Shown: piece by piece, positions 34,783-45,800 of the stretch | How positions within the stretch are numbered: position 1 is the first letter of the stretch | Layout: each line of letters opens with the position of its first letter | Origin: Asterochloris sp. CNOR1 | Taxonomy: Eukaryota > Chlorophyta > Trebouxiophyceae > Trebouxiales > Trebouxiaceae | Direction: 5' to 3' | DNA length: 64,000 nt | Assembly: GCA_963969365.1 (NCBI GenBank) | Contig: OZ017755.1 | Span: 434,001-498,000 of the forward strand | The notes under the pieces: generated by a model | Database searches by the model: none | Told to the model about the DNA's origin: nothing | Seen by the model: the letters and a program-made list of their open reading frames with translations, nothing else | Made by a program: the position numbers and the translations under genes

Positions 34783-35995
34783 GGTGCCGTGCCTGCTGCA
34801 GCGAACAGAGATGGTGTCAGAGTTGCCAGAAGGAGTGCTGATGCTAGGGCCTTATCTGGGTGCTAATGCTGCCAACAAGACAGATCGCTCAGGGGAACGC
34901 ATGCATGAGACTCAGGGCAGGTTTCCCAGGCCGAGGACTAGCTGGGTTCCAGGGCCGGGCACTATTTAGTGAAGTCCCTACAGGCTTGCAGACAGGCAGC
35001 GAGCAGAACAAGCAGACTGACTGTCTGTCCGGCATGTGCTCACTTTCCTTCTCGAAACTCCCCTTCCAGCAGTTGCAGCAACAGAAGGCTGCCCCGCCGA
35101 TTGGCATAATTCGGCTACAATAGTATTTTGTAGGTAAGGTAACTGTGTGTCAGATGCCTGCTTGCCACACGCCCTGCCATGTCATGCCGCAGCAGCGCCT
35201 GACCAGGTAGGGCAGACACAGCCTAGGAAGGATGGCAGTCAATTTCCATCCCTTGCCATGTGCAGCAACACTAAACAGCTGCTCGTTTCCTGCAAAGCAA
35301 AGTTTGTCAAGCAGGCCAAGCAGTTCACACCTCTGCAGGGTAGCAAAGCTGATGCTCATGTGTTACTTGACTCTGTGTGCTCAGCAGCTCCTGAATCAGC
35401 CCTGTGTGCTTTGTATGCTTTGGCATGTGCACTGTTCAGGGGTGTAGAAAAAGCTGGCAGGAGTAAGCTGCACCTACATTGAACAATGCTGGAGGTGGGA
35501 GTCCCTGTGCCAGTAACACAATTGAAGGTCAGCTGTGGCCATCTCTGTGGCTTGCAACTCCCCCTGCTCAGGTGAAACGAAGGACCCCGTTCTGATTCCC
35601 TGCCAAGCTGCACACATGCACCAGCCTCTTGGATTGCTGTTGACTGAAGTGTCCAAGGGAGCATCAATACATCCACAGATGGGCTGGTGCTGGTCCACCG
35701 AAGGAGGATGAGTTCTGGGGAGCCCTGAGCAAGACCATTGCAAGCAAAGTCCTCCTGGCTGAAGGCACTGTTCAGCTGCTCATGTGCATTAACTGGCTGA
35801 GCAGCCCAACCTCGCTGATTAACCGTATAGCTTTCTGTTCCACTCCTAACTGACACTGACCAGTAAACACAGGAGTTTTCTGGTGCAGCCTCATCTGGCC
35901 TGCTGGTAACCTCCGCAACAGCTTGGAGCCAAGCTTGAGTATCATCATGGCCTTGTTGAGCAGGACAACGAATCATAGCTAGCCGTTCCAGCAGA
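34783..35995. other. divergent intergenic region, ZIP and zinc-finger genes
   Basis: About 1.2 kb separates two divergent start codons. It probably holds both promoters and leaders. A long antisense frame (36348 to 35356) crosses it but shows no family resemblance. The A+T-rich stretch near 35105-35140 is the most promoter-like segment. No RNA gene or repeat was seen. Confidence 0.5.
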
Positions 35996-38900
35996 ATGGC
36001 AGCTGACCTCGAGTTTGTTGCCAGTCTTGTCTCTGCACCAGAGGGCTTGAGCAGTACAGAGGCCATCGCCAGATCCTTCAAGCAACACAGGCAGTCAACT
36101 GAGAGGCAGCCCCGCCAGGTCAGGGGCACGCCTTCATGTGGCACAAGGCGGGCACAGCAGCAGCAGTTTAGGGAGCGCCAGGAGCAGGATGCCAGGTCGG
36201 CCTCGAACTCTTCATGACAGGCCACCCTGCTCAAAGGAAGGTGCTGGCCTGGTTGGCAGCCCTTCTGCTGCAGCACAGGCCAGGCCCTGCGCCGTGCTGC
36301 AAGCGATTGCTGAGTCTGGGGACGCAAAAGGAGACCAGCATGCATCATTGCTCTGTAGGCTTCAGCAGTACCAGCAACCAGGCTCTCGATCTACAGCAGC
36401 CGCCCTGCACTGCCAGGCCTGCAACTGCTGGGTGCCCCCCCAGCCGGCAGACAACTGGCAGCAGCACGTGAAGGGCATCAGGCACCGCCGCCAGCTGGTC
36501 TCGATGCGCCTCACTGGCCAGCTAGGGAACATGACTGTCTCGCTGTTTGAGGCGCTGCCAGGTGAGGGGACTGCAGCGGCATGCTTTCAGGATTGCGCTA
36601 TCCTCAGGTGGCAGGATCAGAGAGCCTCATGCATATCTCCAGCAAACCTGTGCAGATTTGCTGATCCACAGCATGCACTCGAGATTGCTCCGCCTTACAG
36701 CTGACCTCAATGCACCTCACATAACAAATTGTAGTTCACATCAGTCTTGCTGTCTGAGGCGCTGCCAGGTGAGGCACTGCTGCAACAGAACCGCCACCTG
36801 TCACCAACAGGCCTATGAGCTGGTCTCCAAGTGCTGCACAGGGCAGCTGGCAGCCTCACTGTCTGAGGCGCTGCCAGATCGGAACCGTGATGTACTGCAT
36901 CCACCTCCTTTTCTGCTGCATGCCATGCCTGAGAGCTCTGCCTGTACATGTCCACCAGACTCCCCCACATCTGCCTGCTGCACAAGGTGATGTCACAGCC
37001 GCCTGTGCACTGGATCTCATCTGCTGGCAAGGCCACAGGCTGGGTTCTTGATGCCTGCTGAAAGATGGTCTGATTTGCAGGACCATCCCAGGCCAAAATC
37101 CAGCTGCTGCCGGGCTCTGCAGGCTGGCCCCGGGGTCAACCCAGTGAGCAAGCACCGGCTGCAGACCGAGCTGCAGGCAACAGCGCTGGCCTCTCTCAGC
37201 GGGTGCAGCACATGCGTGCCACAGCCCTCAAGGTGGGTGCCTCCCTAGCTGCATGCTGTCAGTTCAGGTTCCCCTGGAGGATGTGTATCCTTCGCAGCCT
37301 GTGCCCCTCAGGGAACCTTTGCTGTTCTGCTCTGCTGGCCTCCCACTGTTGGGCTCAGGCAGCCCAGTATACCTCAGCCTCATCTAGCCTTAGCCACGTG
37401 CAATGCGGCAAGCAGGCTGTCAAGAGGCTGTGACAGCCTGCAGGACCTCATTCACAGTGCAGCTTAGGCAGCATCCAGCGGCTATTGGACCAATGCATTT
37501 GCATTGGTGTGTCAACACTTGATTCTTGCTATGGTGGAGCGCAGAAGCTGCCATCATGCAGCTACCTCAGGCAGGCACCAGCCAGAGCAGGAGCTCAGTA
37601 GTCCTGTTGGCAGAGCGGCATGCAACAATCATCCCTGGGACTGGCAGCCCAGTTGTCTCAGCAGCAGACCTGTCCATCAGCACTGGGTGTTCAGCTGAGC
37701 AACGCAGTCCTGGCAATTACCAACAGCACTGGGGCCAGGATGACCGCCTCAGCTAGGCAGGCTTCATTGCGTGGGCTGCACTGCCGATGCTGCAGGAGCT
37801 GATGTACCATTAAACAGCCTCACAGAGCTACCAGCACGTGTCAGAGCACTTTGTGTATCAGTCTGGCAGAGCAGCTTGTGAAGGCCGTGCCCCGGTGGCC
37901 TGCAGGAGCTGATTCACCATGCAGCTGTCTCTGGGGCCTACCAGCGCCTGTCGGAGCGGTTCTCAGAGGAGCGCCTGTCCGGGGCCTGGGTCTTCATCTG
38001 CGGCTACCTCGCCCAGCACCTGCAGGGGGGCCGCCTCAGCATCAGCACTGCCAGCCCTGCCCACATCGTGAGCCTGGCGCACCTGGAGGCCTTGCACAGC
38101 ATCAAGGACTGGACTGTGCAAGGTGAGAGCTGTGGCTGCGCTGGCGGGCTGCAACATCAATCTGTTGCATACAATTGGGTGGTCCTCTGGCCCTCCGACT
38201 GGCAGTGCCACACATACAGAGGCAGGGTGGACCCAGTGCCTTTGCTCAAAACACGCTATGTGAAGATTGCCTGCTGTGCCTTGTGCGCATGAGCCTGAAT
38301 TATGGCTGCCCTGGCCGCTCCTCATGCTCCACCAGCTGACCAACGCCCAGTGCAGATTGCCGTCTGCTGTGCCCCTTGCCGGTCTCACTGCTGCAGCCCC
38401 AGCTGCGTCCTGCTGGAGGCTGCGACCTGCCACTGTGCTGCCCCCACTGCTGCCTCCACTGCTGCCTCTGATGCTGCAGTTTACCTGCGTCTGGGGCAGG
38501 AGGGGCCCGCAATGGCTGCAGCAGTCTGCGTCCTGCTGGAGGCCCTCCGCTCCCACCCTCACCTGCAGCGTCTTTCGCTGGGGCTGAGCCTGGTCAGTGG
38601 GCAGCTGCACGCCCCTGAACCTGCACCTGCAGCCCCTGACGTAGAGGTGAGGGGCCGCTGCACGGCAGCTGTCATGCACCAGCTCTTAGGCTCCCAGCTC
38701 TGTTAAGAGATACATGTGCTTTCGGAGGAAGCGACACCTGTATCAGTGCACCATGGCCTGCGACAGTGCTGGTAAGTGATGCTGTGGTGGCGATAGACAG
38801 GTTTGTGCTGAGAGACGGCTCCTGGGGACCCTGGCCGCCCCCATCTGGAATCAACTGAGTTTGCCTGTCTACACATGCAGGCAGCCCAACAGCCCTCCCC

Positions 38901-39588
38901 CCCAAACGCTGCGCTGCTGCCCACTGCTCCAGAGGTCCATGCCCTTCTGACCAAGATCTTGAAGGCTGTGAAGCGGTTCCTGGCCACCAACACATCTGTC
39001 AGGTCAGCCCCTGCGGCTTGGGGGCCTGTGAATGCTTGTGCGCAACCAGAGCCTGGGCTCAATGTCTCACCAGCCCCCGCTCCCGAGATTCTGTGCAGCT
39101 TGAGTCCCAGATCCAGCTTGTCGATGTGATGAAGCCATGGCTCTCACCCTGCAGGCAGCTCAATGTGTGCTGCCAAGGTGGCAATCTGCTGCCAGAGTGG
39201 CAGTGTGACATTGCTGTGGCAGCAGCAGAGGCTCCCAAGGCCCAGCGGCTGGCCTTCCTCCTGGCATGTGGGCAGAAGTAAGTTGCTGCAGCTGCGCTCA
39301 CCACTGCTCCGGCTGTCGTCAGAAGTGATTGCCCACTTGCCTTGCGCTGTGCTCTCCCACTGCCCTGGCAGTCATCAGTAGTGACAACCTTGTTGCTCTG
39401 CACTGCATTCTCCTGCCGCCATAGCTTTTCACAGCAAGGGTAGCTGTCTCACATCACAACATTTCCTGTGCAGGTCTAAGCGGCAGACACCTCTTGCCAT
39501 CCTGCCAAATCAGGTGGCAAGGACAATTCTGGAGATGGCCATCCCACATCAGCAGCCCTGCACAATCACCTTTGAGCCCCTGGCATGA
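35996..39588 (+). CDS. U1-type C2H2 zinc-finger protein of unknown function
   Basis: The start at 35996 gives MAADLEFVASLVSAPEGLSS followed by a Gln/Arg-rich stretch. An exon at about 36340-36560 carries HCQACNCWVPPQPADNW and HVKGIRHRRQL, which fits a U1/matrin-type finger (Cys-x2-Cys, then His and His with the KG-x-x-H signature) used in RNA or protein binding. Later exons give GAYQRLSERFSEERLSGAWV (about 37945), AVCVLLEALRSHPHLQRLSL (about 38523, a leucine-rich patch), ALLTKILKAVKRFLATNT (about 38940) and PLAILPNQVARTILEMAIPH (about 39493), ending at TGA 39586-39588. The remainder is not recognised. At least two introns contain tandem copies of the adjoining exon edge. Confidence 0.65.
36508..36882 (+). 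repeat. three copies of an exon end with its donor site
   Basis: The exon end encoding SLFEALPG with its donor (36531-36572) recurs as CTGTCTGAGGCGCTGCCAGG at 36749-36768 and as the same motif at 36858-36877. The second copy still has GTGAGG; the third has lost the GT. Upstream flanks (GGGCAGCTGGCAGCCTCACT against GGCCAGCTAGGGAACATGACT) are also recognisably similar. Confidence 0.8.
37786..37962 (+). repeat. duplicate of an exon start with its acceptor
   Basis: CTGCAGGAGCTGAT followed by ACCATTAAACAGC... at 37788-37845 corresponds to CTGCAGGAGCTGAT at 37901 and on through CTACCAGCGCCTGTCGGAGC. The downstream copy belongs to the exon encoding AYQRLSERFSEE; the upstream copy (CTACCAGCACGTGTCAGAGC) has an in-frame stop. 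Confidence 0.8.
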
Positions 39589-39878
39589 ACACCAGCGCTG
39601 CACCCGAACATGACAGCATCCAGCATTTCGATTTATTTTGTTTAAACAGAGTGTCCAGAACAGAGGCTGCTTGTAGATGTTCATTTCAGTTCATCAAAAC
39701 ATGACACTGCTTGCTGCTGCATGCTTTCAAGGCTAAAATGGTTGAACCTGCTTGAGTCTGTCCTGCTGCTCTGCTGTGCGACAAAATCAGTGCGCTTGGT
39801 GCAGCGCATGTTCTGAGACCGACAACGAAGTTACCTGCAGAGGGTCACCTGGTTGGTGCAGATGTAGGGGGTTCTTGC
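39589..39878. other. convergent 3' region, zinc-finger gene and GWD
   Basis: About 290 bases separate two convergent stop codons and contain both 3' untranslated regions. It is relatively A+T-rich (around 39625-39700). No TGTAA was seen on either strand. Confidence 0.5.
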
Positions 39879-42800
39879 TCAAAGAACCTGAGGCCGACTC
39901 TGCACTATTGTGAGCGCTTCGTTGCTGTATACGCCTTCGATGTCCTGTGGCACTCCACCAAAGGCCTCCTCCACATTCACACCGACATTGGCGATGTTTT
40001 TGAGAAGTTCCTGCTGGAACTGCCAGTCCCACACAACTGGCGCCTGTGTGTAGTCCAGAGTCTGCTCCCGCAGGGGGACTAGCGGGACGCTGTCATATAG
40101 GCCTGCACCAAGAAAGGGATGTTGCAAGAGGCCACAGCGACACTTTCTTACAGGGCCTCTTGCCACACGCTGCTGTTGTGACCCATGTCACATCTGTAAA
40201 TGACACACTACCATGCCAAAGATGTTATACATCAGCTAAGCCAAAGCAGGGTGGCGATGGCAAGCATGCAGTTGCCAAGCAGAGGCAACACCTGGAGGCA
40301 AAGTGATACTTGGCCCCAGCCACTAAAGCAAGGCTACAAACCATAGCATGGGCTCACCTGCTCCCGCAAAGGCCTCCAAGTCCTCGCCATTGGAGTCTGA
40401 GCGGGCAATCAGGCTGGGCTGGGCAGCAAAGAGGCCCAGGCGCTTGGAGGGCAGTGAGGCAAGGCGGACATCAGCATTGGCCTGCAAGACAACACACGCA
40501 ACCCTTGCTGTGCAGCCTTTGACAGCAAACCCAGCAAGCCGCAGGCCCAGCTTGGGGTTTGAGACGTCCGGTAGTTGTGTTTGGAGCAGGGCGTGCAGCC
40601 CTGCTCAGCACACAGCACGACTACTTTGGTGCATGTTGCCAGCAGCTTGCTGCCCATCAGCCTGATGCAAGTGCACCTTGCAGCGCAGGGGTATGCAACT
40701 ATCAATGCTGAGCACAGATTGGAGCGTTCTGCGGGCACGCCATTGCCAGGGCCTGGACCTTCAAGCTGAAGCAGAGGGCTTGGGCTTGGGCCTGGCTTTG
40801 ACACAGAGTCAAGCTTCGATGCTGTCCACATCGAGTGCAGGTGACGGGGCACGTCTGCAGGCAGGCCGTCAATTGCCTGCCTATCGGGCAGCCCAGCAAG
40901 CAGACTTCACAGGCAGGCGAGGCTGCCAGTGCTTGCCTTTCCCGACTCCAGGCTGAAGCTGAGCGCTCTCCCAGGGTAGTTCCCTACTAGCGCCTCCCCC
41001 ATGCCCACCACCAGCTCCCCAAACACCTCACCCCTCTCCTTGGTGATGGGGTTGGCTGTGTGCACCACAAAGGCGTACTCTGCCGGCACCACCTGCACCA
41101 GAACATGTGTACCAGACCTGAGGGATCCCATGGTGAGCTCAGCAGGCACGTGGGACTGCTTGCCTCACAAAGGATCGTTCGGCCAGTCCCATGTGCAAAA
41201 CCTGGCTGGCCTGCTGACAGTGCCAAATTGGTGGGCCAAGGAGCAGTACAAGCTTGTGCTGGTGCACAACGACATGAGAAGGGCATGATGCCATGTGCCT
41301 GGCGTTTGGGAATGCCACTCCATAGGTGACCGTTGCATTCGCGCTCGCTCTGGGGCTGACCTGTTGCAGCAGGCAGGACATGAAGAGGTCGCCCTCTGCC
41401 ACACCGCGAGCACGCCGGCTGAGCCAGGCACGGTCATTCCACTTGGATGCCCACACCTGCAGGCATGGGTCAAGTGAAAGCTGCAATGCAGGGCAGGACA
41501 TGGACACCATATCAACAGCGAACAGGCATGATGTCAGCAGGCCGCAGGCAGACAGGTCCCCAGACCTGAGCTGCAACCCAAGCTTGCGGCAGTCGCACCA
41601 GCCAGAAGCTGACCCTGCCCTACCCCAAGGCATATTCACAAGCGCTGCAACTCTCCTGCCAAGGAAGCAGGTGCCTTCAGTCTTCAAGATCCCATATCTC
41701 TTGACATGCACACATCCACCACCACCATCCATGCTTGCCCATGCGCCAACATCGACCCATCTTGTAAGCAGCTTTCCCGACAGAATTGCTTGGCATAGAC
41801 CATGATGCAGTCTGCTTGACCGCGTGTGGACACAGGATGGAGCCTGAATGAACCAACTAACCCCCACACTGAAGTCTCCCGTACAGCATCACTGTCGTTG
41901 CACCCTGCAGGTGGCTGCCCGCACATGAGGCAGGTGCCTGCAGTTCTCAGGAACCCGTACTCCTGCCTTCCACAAAGTGCTCTCAGTGTGAGGTACCACG
42001 TGAACTTGCAGAATAGGTCAGGGCTCTTGCTGGCAGCAGCCGTCGCACCTTGCAGATGGCCCCCCAGGCCACCTCCCAGGTGCTGCTCCCTGCACCCCAC
42101 TCTCCGCTCATGATCAGGCCGGCGCCCTCTGCCTTGGCAGCTGCCTCCTGTTGCAGCTCTGCAGGCGCCTGCAGCTGCGTGGCCACCAGGCTGCGCAGCT
42201 GTGCCAGTGCTGGGGGAATGCTGCCCGCTTTGGCTGCAGCCTGCAGCAGGACAGCCAACTGCAGGACTCATCAACATTCACCCAATGCCTCGCTGGCTGC
42301 TGCCCTGCTGCGCGCTGCCTGCCGCAGCCGGCAGCAGAGCTACCACACTGCTGCAGCATTTGCAGCGACTACAAGCTGTAGCTGCAGCTGTCCAACTGTC
42401 AATGCCTGAGCTCTGCTCCCCAGGGCTGACTGAGTAGTACTGCCAGCAGCTGCAGTTCTCCAGCATGTGCATTCAGACGTAAGCTGGATGCTGTCTTGGG
42501 GCCGCTCACCAGTTCCTTCTGAGCCTTTGCCACTGCAGAAGCCACACCCTTATTGCTCTCATGGGCCAGGACGCGCTCAAAGGTCCCAAAAGGCAGCGTC
42601 ACAGAGGCAGGTGCCTGCACTCCTGCATCACAGGAAACAGCGTTTTCCGAGTACACAAAAGAAGCAAATCCAGTGCTGGTGCAAGGGCCACAGGCTTTAG
42701 ACAGAGACTTAGCTTGTGAGGAGGCCCCCGCCGGCCACAAAAACAAGTACTTTGGATACAAGCAAGGCATGCATCGCGCTGCAAGAGGGTATGCTGCATG

Positions 42801-45800
42801 ATGTGTGACAGCATGGTGGGCTGCCCAGCCCCAAACCTCACTTTGTGCCCCTCGTGCTGACTGCGGCGCCTGTGCCCAAGTGGCAATGGCCTCGTCTGAC
42901 GGCAACTAGCACAGCTTGGCAGTCCAAGACTCCCATGCAAAGCAGCACCAGCCTCACCAGCAGGCGGCTTGCCCAGCAGCTTGGCCAGCATGACACTCCC
43001 ATGCAAAGCAGCACCAGCCTCCCCAGCAGGCGGCTTGCCCCGCACCATGGACTCTGTTGTCTCCCGCTGACATACCACGAGCACTGAGCACAGCACTACT
43101 AGCAGGCAGCTCTCCTGTGCGCTGCCACAGTCCCAATGCAGAGCAGCGACAGTCCCATTTGCAAGCAGCTTGCCCTGCAGCTTGGCCAGCACAAGACTCC
43201 AGAATCAAAGCAGCGCTGGACACACCTGCAGGCAGCTTGCCCCGCAGCTTGGCCAGGTTGCCAGCCTTGCCCCCTACCAGGCCCTCCTCGAACTCAGACT
43301 CCACCAGGGCCCAGGCCTGCGTCTTCTTGGGCTTGGGAATGTTCAAGGGCGGCAGTGCAGACAACCCTGCAGCAGGTAGAGCAGATGTCATGATGGCTGC
43401 ACCCCTTGGTGCAGCACAGCAATCAGTGGGACACTGAGCAGCTGCTTGCACTGGCGCAGTCGAAAAGCGGCGCCTGCCAGTTGCTAGTGTGCCAGGCAAG
43501 TTCATCAAGCTTGTCCTTTTGGTAACAGCACATGCTGCAGCGTGACTCAGCGGCAGACTGCTGCTGACCCTGCACTTGGCCCTTGTGGCACTTTAGAGTG
43601 CTGGGCTGCCACATGCTCTAGATCTTCGCTCCCTGCAGCTGGGTTGGGAACAAGCTTCCTTGCTGCTGTATTGTTTTGAGGGACACAGCCATGGCAAGCA
43701 GCCGGCTGGCTCCTGTACTGGCTCATCCTGCGTACATGATATCTCGTGTATGCAGAGTGCTGCTAACCCTGCATGGAGCATAGCTGGGCTAGCGCCCCCT
43801 GTGGCCCAGCCAGTCTGGGCTGTATGACTGGCCTATGCTGGCATGGAGATGATGCACACAGGGCCTGCTGCTCACCCAGCATGGAGCACTGCTGGGCGCA
43901 AGTTCAGCTCCCTTGGCCATCAAGTCTGGCGCTTGCTGCATGCAGCATATGTCATGTATACCCACCCTGCTTTGCGCCCTGCTGGGCTGAGGCATCTACC
44001 GGCGTTGCCTCTACTGAGCCAGAGGCATTGATGGTCAGCATGACAAACTGCCCCTGCTGCTCCAGCAGGCCGCCCATCTGGCCCTCGTCAAAGCAGGTGG
44101 CCAGGAAGACTCCCTGGCTGCGCGCCCGGATGGCAACGTGGGACAGCACATCCACAGGGGAGCGTGTCAGGACGGCCGTGACATTCTCCTGCAGGTAATC
44201 AGCAGTGCAGGGCGGTGAAGCTGGCACTGCACATCTATGGCGCGAAGCTTGATGTGTTGCAGCATTGTCTGCCTCCACGCCGGCAGCAATGTAGATTGTG
44301 GCACATGACAGCAATCCCCAGGAAGCTTTGTCAATGTTGTTCCTCCTGTATTAGCTTAAGAAAAGAGTCTTAGAGGTCCAAATCCACATGGGAGCATGTC
44401 AACAAAGCCGTGGCATGACCCTGCAGGTGGCCAACGCAGGCTTTAAGGCACAAGGCAACAACTTCACAGGCGGGGGGTTATTGCATCGATGACTTGACAG
44501 AGTCCTGCCACGTCTCCCCTTGAGAAGGGGGGCACCACACAGAAGGGCAGCCTGCAAGGCACCAAGGCTGACAGACTCGGCCCATGGTTGCAGAAAGGTC
44601 AACAAAGCCACAATGTTCCGCTGGATTCTGAAGCAGATGCTGTGCACACTATCCTTGGTCAGGCAATGGCATCCCGAACCAGGGGCAGCGGGATGACAAC
44701 TTCAGATGCTGCATTTCTGGCAGAGCTCACAGGAATGTCCTCCATGCCTCCCACTTCCTCAGTGATCAGGACCGTGGGCTTGTCAAAGCTTTGGCCCTGC
44801 ACGCTGGCCAGGCTTTTTACCACGATCTCTCCTGAGGCATCTGCCTGGCTTACAATCTGCGGCAGCAACACTTATGTGTGACAAGCTATCTAATGCTAGA
44901 AAGCAGCATGTACATGATGAGGGGGGTGTGGGCCCACACTGCAGACCTGAGACATTGCTGGCCCTCAAAGCACAGAAGTGCATATTTACTCAGCATCACA
45001 TTCAAAGTCTATCAAGGAAAAACTGAGCTGTAGGCATTTCTCATCTGTACCAGTCTCACAGCCAGCAATGCTGCAGCACTGCGCAGCTGTTGAGCATCAG
45101 CATCATGCAGCATCTCAAAGGCAGCTGTGCTTGCCAAAAGCCTGCACACCTGCCGCGGTGCCCCCACAGCGGTCTGACTTAAGCTGACTGCCACACATGC
45201 TGCACAGAGGCGTAGACAGTTTAAGAGGACCAACCTGAGAGACAGGGCCTGGCTGGAAACCTCATGAGGCAGCGCACCTGCCACGGCGCCACGCCTGCTG
45301 TCTGGCGCAGTATAGGCTCCAGGCACTGCAGGAGGATGCTGAGCATGAACACAGGCTGCCCCCGCACAATCTCCTCCCCAAAGTTGACGATGTACTTCTC
45401 ATCAAGCTTGCAGGCCTTCCTGCAGGCAAACCTGCGTGTTCAGTGACGTAGGTGCAGTCTGTTTTGGAGGGTGAAGCTGTGTGAACAGCTTTCAGGGGTG
45501 CCAGGCTGAGGTCCAGCTTTGAAGGCTGCAGAGCCTGCCTGCAGTTCGAGGGTCAGCACGGTGGGGACAGGTCTGCCATGGGCGCAGGCTGAGGTTCAGC
45601 TCGGCTCGGGGGCTGCAAAACCTGCCTGCAGTCAGGAACAGCCTTTTACAATGAGGACTTCAGTGCCTGCCAGAGGCATGACTGACAGTTTGCTCACAAA
45701 TGGCACCGCAAACAGTGGGTAGCGCAAGCAGGACTAGGGCGTCCGCATAGCACCTCATGTGGGACAGTGTCTGACGTTGGGTGAGAGACCTACATGCCGC

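Noticed and set aside
35356-36348. Antisense open frame of 330 codons overlapping the zinc-finger gene start
   Set aside because: No recognisable domain, it runs antisense to a better-supported exon, and composition (Cys/Ser/Leu-rich, no block conservation) looks like a chance frame in G+C-rich DNA.
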